The notes below the pieces were generated by a model that was given only the letters and a program-made list of their open reading frames with translations, was not told the DNA's origin and did not search any database. From Bosea sp. OAE506 (GTDB lineage Bacteria; Pseudomonadota; Alphaproteobacteria; Rhizobiales; Beijerinckiaceae): 64,000 nt of DNA. Location of the stretch: contig NZ_JBEPOB010000001.1 in NCBI RefSeq assembly GCF_040546595.1, positions 3,721,001 to 3,785,000 of the forward strand. The letters are read 5' to 3'. Positions 16,172 through 25,821 of the stretch are shown in pieces; the first letter of the stretch is position 1; each line of letters starts with the position of its first letter. The translations under genes and the position numbers were made by a program.

Positions 16172-18532
16172 ATGCGGAAAGCCCCGGCCTTGTCCGCGCC
16201 TGAACCCAGCCGCGAGGCGATCCTCGACTTCATCGACGCAGAGCGCGAAGCCGGGCGCGAGGTCGGCCGCCGCGAGATCGCCAAGGCCTTCGGGCTTTCG
16301 GGCGGCGGCAAGATCTGGCTGAAGCGCCTGCTCAAGGAGCTCGAGGAAGAGGGCGAGACCGGCGGCGACGGCGTCGATCGGCCGGTACACCCGCGCGGCG
16401 CCCTGCCCCCGGTCCTGCTCTGCGAGATCAAGGGCAAGGATCGCGACGGCGACGCCTATGGCGTGCCTTTGGAATGGAACGAGGCCGAGCAGGGTGTCGC
16501 GCCGCGCATCCTGATCGAGCGGCCGCGCGAGTTCCGCGCCAAGCGCCACGCAGCACCCGCACCGGCCTTCGGCGACCAGGTGCTGCTGAAGCTGACTCGG
16601 CTGAAGGGCGTCGAGGGCTATGCCTATTCCGGCCGCGTGCTGAAGGTGATGGGCAAGGGCAAGGCGCAGGTGCTCGGCATCTTCCGCGCCATGCCGGACG
16701 GTTCGGGCCGCCTGATCCCGATCGACAAGAAGGCGCAGGGCCGCGAGGCGATGATCCCGAAGGGCCAGACTGGGGACGCCGAGGACGGCGACCTCGTTTC
16801 GGTCGCGCTGCGCAGCGAGAGCCGTTTCGGCCCGCCCGAGGCGCAGGTCAAGGAGCGGCTGGGCTCGCTGAAATCCGAGCGCGCGGTCAGCCTGATCGCG
16901 ATCCACGCCCATGGCATCCCCAACGTCTTCCAACCCGCCACCATCGCGGAATCGGAGGCCGTGCGGCCGGTCGGCACGGCGGGACGCGAGGACTGGCGCG
17001 ATCTGGCGCTGATCACGATCGACCCCGCCGACGCCAAGGACCATGACGACGCGGTCCATGCCGCCGCGGACAGCGACCCCGACAATCCCGGCGGCCATAT
17101 CGTCACCGTCGCCATCGCCGATGTCGCGGCCTATGTCCGGCCGGGCTCGGCGCTCGACCGCGAGGCGCTGGAGCGCGGCAACTCGGTCTATTTCCCCGAC
17201 CGGGTCGTGCCGATGCTGCCGGAGCGAATCTCCAACGACCTCTGCTCGCTGCGCGAGGGCGAGGACCGACCCGCGCTGGCCGTGCGGCTCGTGCTCAAGG
17301 CCGATGGCTCGAAGAAGAGCCATTCCTTCCACCGCATCCTGATGCGCTCGGCCGCCAAGCTCTCCTACCAGCAGGCGCAGGCCGCCATCGATGGACAGGG
17401 CGACGAGAAGGGCGCGGCCGTCCGCGACACGATCCTGATGCCGCTTTGGGCGGCCTATGGCGTGGCGGCCCGCGCGCGCGATGCGCGCCAGCCGCTCGAT
17501 CTCGACCTGCCCGAGCGCAAGCTGATCCTGAAGCCGGACGGTTCGGTCGACCGCGTCGTCGTGCCGGAGCGGCTGGCGGCGCATAAGCTGATCGAGGAGT
17601 TCATGATCCTCGCCAATGTTGCGGCGGCGGAGACGCTCGAGAAGGCCGGCAGCCTGCTGATCTATCGCTGCCATGACGAGCCATCGCTGGAGAAGATGCG
17701 CGCGCTCGGCGAGGTGCTGGCTTCGATCGGCATCAAGCTGCCCAAGGAAGGCGTGCTGCGGCCGGCGCTGTTCAACCGCATCCTCGGCATGATCAAGGGC
17801 TCGGAGAACGAGATCTTAATCAACGAGGTGGTGCTGCGCAGCCAGGCTCAGGCGGAGTATGTTGCCGAGAATTACGGGCATTTTGGGCTCAATCTGCGAC
17901 GCTACGCCCATTTCACCTCGCCGATCCGGCGCTATGCCGACCTCGTCGTCCATCGCGCACTGGTGGCCTCTCAGCGCTTCGGCGAGGACGGCCTGCCCAA
18001 AGGCACGACGCTGGAGACGCTGCGGGAGGTCTCGACGCGGATCTCCGCCGCCGAGCGGCGGGCGATGGCGGCCGAGCGCGAGACGGTCGACCGGCTGATC
18101 GCGCATTTCCTCGCCGACCAGATCGGCGCCTCCTTCGACGGCCGCATCGGCGGCGTCAACAAGGCCGGGCTCTTCGTCAAGCTCGACGGCACCGGCGCAG
18201 ACGGCTTCATTCCCGCCTCGACGCTCGGCGCCGACTACTACCGCTATGACGAGGCGGCGCATGCGCTGATCGGCGAGCGGACCGGCGAGAGCTTCCGCCT
18301 CGGCGACCGCGTCCATGTGAAGCTGGTCGAGGCCGCACCCGTCGCAGGCGCGCTGCGCTTCGAGCTGCTCTCGGCCGGCCGGGCGGCAACGGGTGGCGGC
18401 CTGGGTGGACGCGGCCTCGCGCCCCGCCGCGGCAAGGGCGGCGCCTTTGGTGGTCCGCCCGGCGGCCGCAGCGGCCCGGGGCGCTTCGCCAAGGGCAAGT
18501 CGGGCAAACCCAAATCCGGAAAGAGGCGGTGA
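16172..18532 (+). CDS. rnr: Ribonuclease R
   Basis: A processive 3'-5' exoribonuclease of the RNB family that degrades structured RNA; 786 residues. It has an N-terminal winged-helix region (about 10-60), cold-shock domains (about 90-250), then the RNB catalytic domain with the metal-binding motif IDPADAKDHDDAV at about 283-295. The S1 domain lies near 670-740, before a Gly/Lys/Arg-rich tail. The ATG at 16172 has no strong ribosome site. The stop overlaps the next ATG (TGATG), so a DUF983 gene and a Nudix gene follow in one operon. Confidence 0.96.
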   Translation: MRKAPALSAPEPSREAILDFIDAEREAGREVGRREIAKAFGLSGGGKIWLKRLLKELEEEGETGGDGVDRPVHPRGALPPVLLCEIKGKDRDGDAYGVPLEWNEAEQGVAPRILIERPREFRAKRHAAPAPAFGDQVLLKLTRLKGVEGYAYSGRVLKVMGKGKAQVLGIFRAMPDGSGRLIPIDKKAQGREAMIPKGQTGDAEDGDLVSVALRSESRFGPPEAQVKERLGSLKSERAVSLIAIHAHGIPNVFQPATIAESEAVRPVGTAGREDWRDLALITIDPADAKDHDDAVHAAADSDPDNPGGHIVTVAIADVAAYVRPGSALDREALERGNSVYFPDRVVPMLPERISNDLCSLREGEDRPALAVRLVLKADGSKKSHSFHRILMRSAAKLSYQQAQAAIDGQGDEKGAAVRDTILMPLWAAYGVAARARDARQPLDLDLPERKLILKPDGSVDRVVVPERLAAHKLIEEFMILANVAAAETLEKAGSLLIYRCHDEPSLEKMRALGEVLASIGIKLPKEGVLRPALFNRILGMIKGSENEILINEVVLRSQAQAEYVAENYGHFGLNLRRYAHFTSPIRRYADLVVHRALVASQRFGEDGLPKGTTLETLREVSTRISAAERRAMAAERETVDRLIAHFLADQIGASFDGRIGGVNKAGLFVKLDGTGADGFIPASTLGADYYRYDEAAHALIGERTGESFRLGDRVHVKLVEAAPVAGALRFELLSAGRAATGGGLGGRGLAPRRGKGGAFGGPPGGRSGPGRFAKGKSGKPKSGKRR

Positions 18533-18978
18533 TGGCGGTCCAGATCCATACGGCGAGCGAGCAGCCGCAGACCCGGGACTGGCGCCGGGCAATCGGCAAC
18601 GGCCTGCGCGGGCGCTGTCCGCATTGCGGCCAGGGGCGCCTGTTCAAGGGCTTCCTGAAGCCGGTCGATGCCTGCGAGGCTTGCGGCGAGGCGCTGCATC
18701 ACCAGCGCGCCGACGACCTTCCCCCCTATGTCGTCATCACCATCGTTGGCCATGTCGTCGTCGGCGGGCTGCTGATGGCCGAGAAATACGCCGACTGGTC
18801 GATGGGCCTGCACATGGCGGTGTGGCCGGCGCTGACCGTCATCCTCTCGCTGCTGCTGATGCAGCCGGTGAAGGGCGGCGTCATCGGGCTGCAATGGGCG
18901 CTGCGCATGCACGGCTTCGGTGGCCGGCCGGACGCAGCCGAGCGTCAGCCCCTCCCCCCCGCGGTGCAGCAGCCATGA
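18532..18978 (+). CDS. DUF983 family zinc-ribbon membrane protein
   Basis: A 148-residue protein with a zinc-ribbon-like pair, CPHCGQG (about residue 25) and CEACGEAL (about 46), then two hydrophobic helices at about 62-82 and 90-112. This is the DUF983 layout; its function is unknown. The ATG overlaps the rnr stop (TGATG) and its own stop overlaps the Nudix start (ATGA), so the three are tightly coupled. A GTG one codon earlier (18529) is possible. Confidence 0.86.
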   Translation: MAVQIHTASEQPQTRDWRRAIGNGLRGRCPHCGQGRLFKGFLKPVDACEACGEALHHQRADDLPPYVVITIVGHVVVGGLLMAEKYADWSMGLHMAVWPALTVILSLLLMQPVKGGVIGLQWALRMHGFGGRPDAAERQPLPPAVQQP

Positions 18979-19709
18979 ACGACCATGCCGTCACCCTGAC
19001 CAATGCCGAACGCGTCCGCGTCGCCGTCAACCAGCGGCCCCGCGATGCCGCGACGATGATGATCCTCGACCGCGCGGCGGCAAAGCCCCGCATCCTGATG
19101 GGCAAGCGCCATCCCGGCCATAAATTCATGCCGGGCAAATACGTCTTCCCCGGCGGGCGCGTCGATCCCGGCGACCGGCGGATGAGCGCGACGGGCGCAC
19201 TGGCCCAGATCTGCGAGGACCGGCTGCTGAAGCGCATGATGCGCCCGAGCGCGGGCAAGGCGCGCGTGCTGGCGCTGGCGGCGATCCGCGAGACCTTCGA
19301 GGAGACCGGCCTGCTCTTCGGCTCGGCGGATTACGGCGCGCCCGAGAAACCGCCGGCGGGAAGCTGGGCCGATTTCGCAGGCCACGGCATCTTTCCGGAT
19401 CTGTCGGCGGTGTCCTTCGTCGCCCGGGCGATCACGCCGCCGCGGCGGCCCAAGCGCTTCGACACCCGATTCTTCACCGTCGACGCCACGGCGAGCGTGA
19501 AGCGCATCGAAAACGTCGTTGGGCCCGATTCGGAACTGATCGACCTCGTCTGGGTGGATTTCGACGAGGCGAAGGAACTCGACCTGCCGACCATCACCAA
19601 GGTCATCATCCAGGAGGTGGAAGCCCGGATCGCCGGCGGTTTTGCGCCCTGGCTGCCCGTGCCATTCTATTGGGAGAAGAACGGCCGCTTCGTGCGCGAG
19701 GAACTCTGA
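18975..19709 (+). CDS. Nudix hydrolase
   Basis: A 244-residue Nudix protein. The Nudix helix reads AAIRETFEETGLLF, giving the REUxEExGU metal-binding core. The upstream part keeps the strand PGKYVFPGGRVDPGD expected before the box, with a long insertion between them as in the larger NUDT19-like proteins. Substrate cannot be assigned; CoA or nucleoside diphosphate derivatives are typical. The ATG overlaps the DUF983 stop by four bases. A much longer reading frame upstream runs through the DUF983 gene and is not used. Confidence 0.88.
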   Translation: MNDHAVTLTNAERVRVAVNQRPRDAATMMILDRAAAKPRILMGKRHPGHKFMPGKYVFPGGRVDPGDRRMSATGALAQICEDRLLKRMMRPSAGKARVLALAAIRETFEETGLLFGSADYGAPEKPPAGSWADFAGHGIFPDLSAVSFVARAITPPRRPKRFDTRFFTVDATASVKRIENVVGPDSELIDLVWVDFDEAKELDLPTITKVIIQEVEARIAGGFAPWLPVPFYWEKNGRFVREEL

Positions 19710-19865
19710 CTCCCGCCTCCTGGCGCCGGCAGGCGGGGCGCAGCGATCCGCCTTGACTTCGGCGCCCCTTTCCGGCATTCCCACGCCCGACGGTTTGCCG
19801 GGCTCGCCCGGCCTTTCTCCTTTTTCGTGGGCCTCACCCGCCCCGCATGGTTCGAGGATATCCCC

Positions 19866-20033
19866 ATGGCCAAGGCCGTGACCATCAAGATCAAGCTGCT
19901 TTCGACCGCCGACACCGGCTTCTTCTACGTGACGAAGAAGAACTCGCGCACGATGACCGAGAAGATGTCGAAGAAGAAGTACGACCCGGTCGCGCGCAAG
20001 CACGTCGAGTTCAAGGAAACCAAGATCAAGTGA
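19866..20033 (+). CDS. rpmG: 50S ribosomal protein L33
   Basis: A 55-residue basic protein of the large ribosomal subunit, matching the whole L33 family from [18 protein letters not shown] to the lysine-rich end. It is the cysteine-free (C-) form, having YVTKKNSRT where zinc-binding copies carry CxxC. The ATG at 19866 has GAGG 8 bases upstream; an upstream start would add 13 spurious residues. A strong terminator follows. Confidence 0.96.
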   Translation: MAKAVTIKIKLLSTADTGFFYVTKKNSRTMTEKMSKKKYDPVARKHVEFKETKIK

Positions 20034-20065
20034 GGCTTCGGCCCCGCTGATGCCGGTCCTTCACG

Positions 20066-20092
20066 AAAACCGCCCCCTCAGGGCGGTTTTTT
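20066..20092 (+). terminator. Rho-independent terminator after rpmG
   Basis: The stem aaccgccc/gggcggtt has a 5-base loop and is followed by a run of T (gggcggttttttg). Two further A-T pairs extend the stem. It is a textbook terminator 33 bases after the rpmG stop. Confidence 0.92.
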
Positions 20093-20171
20093 GTTGCGCC
20101 ATGGCCTGCCTCGGCGCTCAGCCCGCCGGTCTTCCTCGATATCCCCTCGGCCCCCGAAGGATTCTCGCGCT

Positions 20172-20405
20172 ATGAGCAACGACCGGCCACGCCGCCCCCT
20201 CAGCGCGCGAGACAAGGCGGAAGCCCTCTTCGCCGCCCCGAAGCCGCCGGCGCCCGAGCCCGTGGCGCAGCGGACCGCTCTTCCCGGAGCGCGCGAGCTG
20301 GTCTCGCTGCGCATCGACAGCGATGTGCTCGAACACTTCCAGAGCGAGGGCCCGGGCTGGCAGGACCGCGTCAACGCCGCGCTGCGGCGCGCCGCCGGCC
20401 TTTAG
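20172..20405 (+). CDS. BrnA-like antitoxin (unpaired)
   Basis: A 77-residue protein. Its second half (LVSLRIDSDVLEHFQSEGPGW followed by QDRVNAALRRA) matches the ribbon-helix-helix domain of BrnA antitoxins, which neutralise BrnT RNases and autoregulate. The first half is a Pro/Arg-rich flexible segment. The ATG at 20172 begins MSNDRPRRP. No brnT-like gene (about 90 residues) lies upstream or downstream, so it is an orphan antitoxin or a regulator. The ATG follows the rpmG terminator by 79 bases. Confidence 0.75.
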   Translation: MSNDRPRRPLSARDKAEALFAAPKPPAPEPVAQRTALPGARELVSLRIDSDVLEHFQSEGPGWQDRVNAALRRAAGL

Positions 20406-20775
20406 CGCCCCGCGTTACGGACAGCCTTCAGCCTTGTTGGATGGCCGCGGCAGGGTGATGCCGCGAGGCAGAGCGCCCAGTCGAATACAGGCATGAGCCG
20501 GTCCCTCGATCGAGGGTGTCATGCCAGCATCCCCGCATCGGAACGCAGGATGCGCAGCGTCGACAGGGTATCGCGCGGCCGCCACCGCCGTGATGACCCT
20601 AGGGCAGCACAGCAAAACCTTGGGCGACCAGAGCCGAATCTCGTGCTGGTTTGGCGACGACTGCGGCGGATTTATCACGCAGTGGCCGGTTTCTTGCTGG
20701 CACCATGGCAGTCGATGCTGGCCGTCGCCATGTCAGGCGAGGCGGCGGATTCTTCACGCCTCCCGGAGCACGCTC
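20406..20775. other. Intergenic stretch without a convincing gene
   Basis: About 370 bases between the BrnA-like gene and the next small gene. Open frames here look like chance readings of GC-rich sequence. The only structure I see is a 14-base perfect palindrome ccctcgatcgaggg at 20503-20516. No RNA gene was recognised. Confidence 0.5.
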
Positions 20776-20976
20776 ATGACAACCGGTGTTCCCCCATCCG
20801 AACCGCGCAGCACGCCCCATGGCACGGGGCGGCGCCTGCTGAAAATGATGGTCGAGATCGATTCCTCGCGCTTCCTCGGCAACCGTGTCGTCGCGGCGGC
20901 GATGCTCGTGGGGATTCTCGCGATCTTCGCCGGCATCGGCTACGGCCTGCCGGCCTTGCTCTCGCAGTATTTCTGA
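20776..20976 (+). CDS. Small single-helix membrane protein, hypothetical
   Basis: A 66-residue protein from the ATG at 20776, which has GGAG 7 bases upstream. The first 40 residues are polar with a basic patch (GTGRRLLKMMVEIDSS). One hydrophobic helix follows (VVAAAMLVGILAIFAGIGYG), ending in LLSQYF. It looks like a small inner-membrane protein with its N-terminus in the cytoplasm. I do not recognise a family. The reading frame stays open upstream, but that part is not protein-like. Confidence 0.5.
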   Translation: MTTGVPPSEPRSTPHGTGRRLLKMMVEIDSSRFLGNRVVAAAMLVGILAIFAGIGYGLPALLSQYF

Positions 20977-21224
20977 GCGAGGGCGAGGTGGCCGGCCGGT
21001 GGCGGTTCTGAGGAGGCCAGAATGTCCGCAACCGACCGGCCGAGCCCTCCGGGTTCCCAGGAGATGCGGCGGACCTGAGAGCCGAGGGGCGTCTCGAGGC
21101 AGCGCATGACGCTGCGTCGCCCGAACCCTTGCAGCCCCGTGGCGCGCGAATCAACAGTCCTGCAGCGATTCACCAATGTTGTTCGGAGCTTAACCTTACC
21201 GGGTAACCAGTCAGAGTCCGAAGC

Positions 21225-22601
21225 TCAGGCCGCGTTGGCGGCGATGACGCGGTTCCGGCCGTTCGCCTTGGCGAGGTAGAGCGCGTCGTCGGCACGCTTC
21301 ATGATCTCGGCGGGCGAGGCATCGCCGGCGCGCCGGCTCGAAACGCCGATCGAGACCGTAACGGGAATGGAGGACGTCCCGCTCTTGATCCCGAAGGGCT
21401 CGCCGACCACGCGCTCGCGGATGCGCTCGGCCACCGCATAGGCGGCGTCGAGAGCGGTGTCGGGCAGCACCACGACGATCTCTTCCCCGCCCATCCGGGC
21501 GACGAGGTCGATGCCGCGGGTGCAGGCGCGGACGCGATCAGCGAACTCGCGCAGCACCTCGTCGCCGGCATCGTGGCCATAGCTGTCGTTGACGCTCTTG
21601 AAGTGGTCGATATCGAGCACGAGCAGAGCCAGCGAGCGCGCCCGCAAGGCGGATTCGTCGAACAGCGCCGCCATGCGGGTGTCCATGTAGCGGCGGTTGT
21701 GCAGACCGGTGAGCTGGTCCATCACGGCCATCTCCATCGAGGACTGCACGCTGTCGCGCAGCTTCTCGGTGAAGCGCTTGCGCCGTACCTGGGTGCGGAC
21801 GCGGGCCAGGAGTTCATTGCGGTCGATCGGGCGGATCAGGAAGTCATGCGCGCCGATCTCGAGCCCGCGCAGGATGCGGGTGCGGTCCTCCGCCTCCCCC
21901 ATCATCAGCACGGAGACGTTGCGGGTGCGTTCGAGCGAGCGCAGCTGGCTGCACAGGCGCAGCCCGTCGAAGCCCTGCAGATCGAGGCTGACCAGCACGC
22001 TGTCGAACTCGCCCTCGACAGCGCGCAGCAGCGCCTGCTGCGGGTCCGGCTCGACCTCGACGACGTGGAAGGCCGAGAGGGCGGTCTCGAGGCGCTCGAC
22101 CACGCGCGGCCGGTCCTCGATGATCAGGATGCGGCCGTTCAGCCCGGATTCGGAGGCCGCGGCGGCCAGCGGATCGGCAATGCCGAGGCGGCGCGAGGCG
22201 AGCGCGCGGTTGCGCAGCTCGTCCGTCATCGACTTCAGCCGCACGAGGCTGCGGACGCGGGCAAAGAGCGCGGTGTCGTCGAGCGGCTTGGTCAGGAAGT
22301 CGTCGGCGCCGGCGTCCAGCCCTTTGAGCCTATCGCCCGGCTGGTCGAGCGCCGTCACCATGACCACGGGGATATGGGCCGTGATCGCCTCGCTCTTGAG
22401 GCGGCGGCAGACGTCGAAGCCGTTCATGCCCGGCATCATCACGTCGAGCAGGACGATGTCGGCCTCGCCACGCTCGCAGATCGCGATCGCGTCGGGGCCG
22501 TTTAGTGCAGTGACGACGTCGAAATACTCAGAGGAGAGCTTCGCCTCCAGCAGCTTCACGTTGGTGATGATGTCGTCGACGACCAGAACGCGCGCTGACA
22601 T
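21225..22601 (-). CDS. pleD: PleD-family response regulator / diguanylate cyclase
   Basis: A 458-residue REC-REC-GGDEF protein that makes cyclic di-GMP when phosphorylated, controlling polar development in alphaproteobacteria. REC1 has the phospho-acceptor D53 (VLLDVMMPGMNG). REC2 has Ser in that position (VLVSLDLQGFDG), so it serves as a dimerisation adaptor as in Caulobacter PleD. The GGDEF active site is GGEEI, and the product-inhibition site RxxD (RGID) lies five residues before it. It lies just downstream of divK, so the two form the known divK-pleD operon. Confidence 0.95.
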   Translation of the reverse strand: MSARVLVVDDIITNVKLLEAKLSSEYFDVVTALNGPDAIAICERGEADIVLLDVMMPGMNGFDVCRRLKSEAITAHIPVVMVTALDQPGDRLKGLDAGADDFLTKPLDDTALFARVRSLVRLKSMTDELRNRALASRRLGIADPLAAAASESGLNGRILIIEDRPRVVERLETALSAFHVVEVEPDPQQALLRAVEGEFDSVLVSLDLQGFDGLRLCSQLRSLERTRNVSVLMMGEAEDRTRILRGLEIGAHDFLIRPIDRNELLARVRTQVRRKRFTEKLRDSVQSSMEMAVMDQLTGLHNRRYMDTRMAALFDESALRARSLALLVLDIDHFKSVNDSYGHDAGDEVLREFADRVRACTRGIDLVARMGGEEIVVVLPDTALDAAYAVAERIRERVVGEPFGIKSGTSSIPVTVSIGVSSRRAGDASPAEIMKRADDALYLAKANGRNRVIAANAA

Positions 22602-22619
22602 GGCTTGCCCTTCGAACGC

Positions 22620-22988
22620 TCAGGCCGCGCCGGCATAGGCGCGGACGATCTCCAGAAACTTGGCGACCGAGATCGGCTTGGAGAGATAGGCCTCGCAGCC
22701 GCCCTCCCGGATCCGCTCCTCGTCGCCCTTCATCGCGAAGGCGGTGACCGCGATCACGGGGATCGCCTTCAGGTCGTCGTCCTCCTTGATCCACTTGGTC
22801 ACCTCGAGCCCCGAGACCTCGGGTAGCTGGATGTCCATCAGGATCAGGTCGGGACGGTGCGTGCGCGCGAGCTCGATCGCCTCGATGCCGTCGGCCGTCT
22901 TCAGCGTGGCATAGCCATGCGCCTCGAGGAGGTCATTGAAGAGCTTCATGTTGAGCTCGTTGTCCTCGACGATCAGAACCGTCTTCAT
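22620..22988 (-). CDS. divK: Single-domain response regulator DivK
   Basis: A 122-residue receiver domain nearly identical in pattern to Caulobacter Div[15 protein letters not shown] at the start, phospho-acceptor D52 in [13 protein letters not shown], the T/K switch residues in [13 protein letters not shown], and LSKPISV. It relays phosphate from PleC/DivJ-type kinases to the CtrA cell-cycle pathway. The ATG at 22988 has AGGG 8 bases upstream; a longer frame upstream is spurious. pleD follows after 18 bases. Confidence 0.96.
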   Translation of the reverse strand: MKTVLIVEDNELNMKLFNDLLEAHGYATLKTADGIEAIELARTHRPDLILMDIQLPEVSGLEVTKWIKEDDDLKAIPVIAVTAFAMKGDEERIREGGCEAYLSKPISVAKFLEIVRAYAGAA

Positions 22989-23135
22989 GATGCCGCCCTT
23001 CATTTGCGCCACGGACAGGGGTCGGACCCCGATTGCCCAAGCTGGCAGCCTCGTTCCATGATGACTGCCTAGCATGTAAGCCGTTGACGAAACGCAAATC
23101 CCCCGACCGATTCCGACAGGAGCCTTCCGACCGCC

Positions 23136-23426
23136 ATGGCGAGACCCCCGAGCCACGACGACGCCGAGATGCTGGCCCTGCGCGCGCTGGGGTTTCTCGC
23201 CGCCGAGCCCGAACGGCTCGAGCCCTTCCTCGCCACGACGGGGCTCGGACCGGCGACATTGCGGGCCGCGGCCGGTGACCCGGGCTTCCTCGCCGCGGTG
23301 CTCGACCATGTCGGCGGCAGCGATTCGCTGCTGCTCGAATTCGCCGCCAATGCGGGCGTGAACCCGGAGACAGTGGCGCTGGCGCGGGAGCGGCTGGGCG
23401 GGCCACCCGCCGGCGAGCACGGTTGA
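23136..23426 (+). CDS. DUF3572 family protein
   Basis: A 96-residue, mostly helical protein matching the DUF3572 pattern ([22 protein letters not shown], split here as [12 protein letters not shown] and EPERLEPFL; then [20 protein letters not shown]). Function is unknown. It diverges from divK and its stop overlaps the TTG start of dinB (TTGA), so the two are coupled. This DUF3572-dinB arrangement is frequent in Hyphomicrobiales, hinting at a link to lesion bypass that has not been shown. Confidence 0.85.
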   Translation: MARPPSHDDAEMLALRALGFLAAEPERLEPFLATTGLGPATLRAAAGDPGFLAAVLDHVGGSDSLLLEFAANAGVNPETVALARERLGGPPAGEHG

Positions 23427-24781
23427 CCGCGCCTGCGCAGGGCGTGGCGCGGCGCGTCCTGTGCCGCGACTGCCTGCGCGACCATGAGGGCGACGAGGCC
23501 GAGCCCCGGCGCTGCCCCGCCTGCGGCTCGCCGCGCCTGCTGCGCCACCCCGAGAGGGACAGCCTCAGCCTCGCCCATATCGACTGTGACGCCTTCTATG
23601 CGGCCGTGGAGAAGCGCGACGACCCCTCGCTGATCGACAAGCCGGTGATCATCGGCGGCGGCAAGCGCGGCGTCGTCTCGACCGCCTGCTACATCGCGCG
23701 GACCTATGGCGTGCGCTCGGCCATGCCGATGTTCAAGGCACTCAAGGCCTGCCCCGAGGCCGTGGTGGTCAAGCCGGACATGGCCAAATACGTCACCGTG
23801 GGCCGGCAGGTGCGCCGGCTGATGCAGGAGCTGACGCCGCTGGTCGAGCCGATCTCGATCGACGAGGCCTTTCTCGATCTCTCGGGCACCGAGTTGCTGC
23901 ATCATGCGAGCCCAGCCGTGACGCTGGCGCGCTTCGCACGTCGCATCGAGTCGGAGATCGGCATCACCGTCTCGGTCGGGCTGTCCTATGCGAAATTCCT
24001 GGCGAAGGTCGCCTCCGACATGGACAAGCCGCGCGGCTTCTCTCTGATCGGGCGGGCGGAGGCCGTGTCCTTCCTTGCCGCCAAGCCGGTGGGCCTCATT
24101 CCCGGCATCGGCCAGGCGAGCGCGGCCAAGCTGGCGGAAGCCGGCTTCAGGCTGATCGGGGATTTGCGCGAGGCGCCTGTCGACAAGCTGTTCCGGCTGG
24201 CGGGCAAGGACGGCCCGCGGCTGAAGAACCTCGCCAACGGCATCGACCCGCGGCGCGTCACGCCCGACCGGGAGACGAAGAGCGTGTCCAGCGAGACGAC
24301 GCTCGATATCGACCTGTCACGCTTCGAGGAACTGGAGCCGGTGCTCTGGCGGCTCTGCGAGAAGACCTCGAAGCGCCTGAAGCATCAGGAGCTGGCGGGA
24401 CGGACGATCACGCTGAAGCTCAAGACGGCGGATTTCCACTCGATCACCCGCGCGACGCGGCTGCCGGAGCCGACCCAGCTCGCGGCGCGGCTGTTCACGG
24501 CGGGACGGGAGCTGCTGCGGCGCGAATGCACCGGCCCACGCTACCGGCTGATCGGCATCGGGGCGAGCGACCTGACCGGCCCGGAGGAGGCCGACCATGG
24601 CGATCTCGCCGATGTGGCGACGCCAAAGCTGAAGGCGATGGAGGGCGCGCTCGACAGCCTGCGCGCCCGCTTCGGCGACGCCGCCATCGGCAAGGGCCTG
24701 AGCCTGCGCCTGCCGCAGCGGGTCGGTGACGGAACCGCTATTTCGCGCAATCCGCTTGAGGCAGAAGATCCAGACGCGTGA
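23423..24781 (+). CDS. dinB: DNA polymerase IV with N-terminal zinc ribbon
   Basis: A Y-family translesion polymerase, 452 residues. An N-terminal zinc-ribbon-like segment (CRDC near residue 14 and CPAC near 32) precedes the polymerase. The catalytic palm has [17 protein letters not shown] and [13 protein letters not shown], followed by the thumb ([10 protein letters not shown]) and little-finger domains. The start is a TTG overlapping the DUF3572 stop; starting further in would lose the first Cys pair. The zinc segment is absent from E. coli DinB (351 residues) but common in alphaproteobacterial copies. The 3' end overlaps the convergent eipB-like gene by 44 bases. Confidence 0.94.
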   Translation: MTAPAQGVARRVLCRDCLRDHEGDEAEPRRCPACGSPRLLRHPERDSLSLAHIDCDAFYAAVEKRDDPSLIDKPVIIGGGKRGVVSTACYIARTYGVRSAMPMFKALKACPEAVVVKPDMAKYVTVGRQVRRLMQELTPLVEPISIDEAFLDLSGTELLHHASPAVTLARFARRIESEIGITVSVGLSYAKFLAKVASDMDKPRGFSLIGRAEAVSFLAAKPVGLIPGIGQASAAKLAEAGFRLIGDLREAPVDKLFRLAGKDGPRLKNLANGIDPRRVTPDRETKSVSSETTLDIDLSRFEELEPVLWRLCEKTSKRLKHQELAGRTITLKLKTADFHSITRATRLPEPTQLAARLFTAGRELLRRECTGPRYRLIGIGASDLTGPEEADHGDLADVATPKLKAMEGALDSLRARFGDAAIGKGLSLRLPQRVGDGTAISRNPLEAEDPDA

Positions 24782-25574
24782 GCGTGCCGCGCAAGGCGAA
24801 GTTGCCGTAGTCGAGCCGGACCGCGCCGGTGACTCCGTTCTCATAGAGTTCGAAGGAGATCGTGTAGCTCGGCGTCGTCTCGCCCGAGCCAACCTTGAAG
24901 TAGGACATCGTCACCGGCCAGCGCGCCAGCTTCTCGAATTCCGACCGCTGGAGCGGTTCTTCGGCAGGTTTGCCCTCCAGCCTGCGGCCGATGACGGAGA
25001 GCGTCTCGTAGACGTCCTTGCCGCCATTGGCGCCGTCATAGAGCCGGACGTTGAGCGTGTTGCGGCCCTCGCGCGCCGCCTGGATGACGGCCTTCATCTG
25101 CGCATTGGGAAACAGCGCCGCCACCGGCTCGACATGGGTCTCGGGCTTGGGCGCGGTGAGCTTGACCTCATAGCCCGCCCCCGAGCGAGTGGCCGTGCCG
25201 TCGACGGTCTCCTTCGGCGCGCCGCTGGCGGAGCTCTCGGTCTTGAAGCGGTAGCTCGCCCCGTCGCCGGCCTCGAAGCTGGTGGTGCGCGCATCGATCA
25301 GGCGCGGGCCGCTCTCACCGCTCTGCAACTGCGTCACCTGTCGGAAGGAGAGCGCATAGCCCTCGCAGGCATCGCCGGTGAAATCGAAGGCGATCCGGCC
25401 GCGGGCCGAGTCGACGTTCTTGGCCGCCTTCCCGGCATCGAGCACCAGATCATAGACGGCCCGGTGCGGCGCCAGCACGATGCGTTCGACAGGCTGGGGC
25501 TGGGCCATCGCCGCGCCGGTCCAGAGCGTCACCACCGCGAGACATCCGGTGAGGCCTGCTGCGTTCGTCGTCAT
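24738..25574 (-). CDS. EipB-type periplasmic cell-envelope integrity protein (DUF1849)
   Basis: A 278-residue protein with a signal peptide ([19 protein letters not shown]). The mature protein matches EipB/DUF1849, an alphaproteobacterial periplasmic beta-spiral needed for envelope integrity in Brucella. The typical segment [18 protein letters not shown] and a C-terminal Cys (QADCAK) are present; they correspond to the family's conserved disulfide. The ATG at 25574 was chosen since the signal peptide begins there. It overlaps the end of dinB on the opposite strand. Confidence 0.88.
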   Translation of the reverse strand: MTTNAAGLTGCLAVVTLWTGAAMAQPQPVERIVLAPHRAVYDLVLDAGKAAKNVDSARGRIAFDFTGDACEGYALSFRQVTQLQSGESGPRLIDARTTSFEAGDGASYRFKTESSASGAPKETVDGTATRSGAGYEVKLTAPKPETHVEPVAALFPNAQMKAVIQAAREGRNTLNVRLYDGANGGKDVYETLSVIGRRLEGKPAEEPLQRSEFEKLARWPVTMSYFKVGSGETTPSYTISFELYENGVTGAVRLDYGNFALRGTLTRLDLLPQADCAK

Positions 25575-25821
25575 GGGCGCGCCGTTTCCGTTGCTGAACA
25601 CTCCGAATCTAGGTGCATTGCCGCAATGGCGCAAACAAGGCGGTCGCCGGCCGCCGCGGTGCCGCTCGCGCGCAGCGGGCGGCGGGATGGCGCATGGCCG
25701 CGCGCTTGCGGGCGGGGCGGGCATCGGCCATGAAGGAGGGGTCCCGCAACCGGCTCGTGCTTCACCGCGCCGCCTCTTGCCGGGCCCGCATCACGCCAGC
25801 CGCTCCGGTGGAGTTTTCCCG

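Noticed and set aside
18393..19709. 438-codon version of the Nudix protein
   Set aside because: The extra 194 codons overlap rnr and the DUF983 gene out of frame; the ATG at 18975 with ATGA overlap is better.
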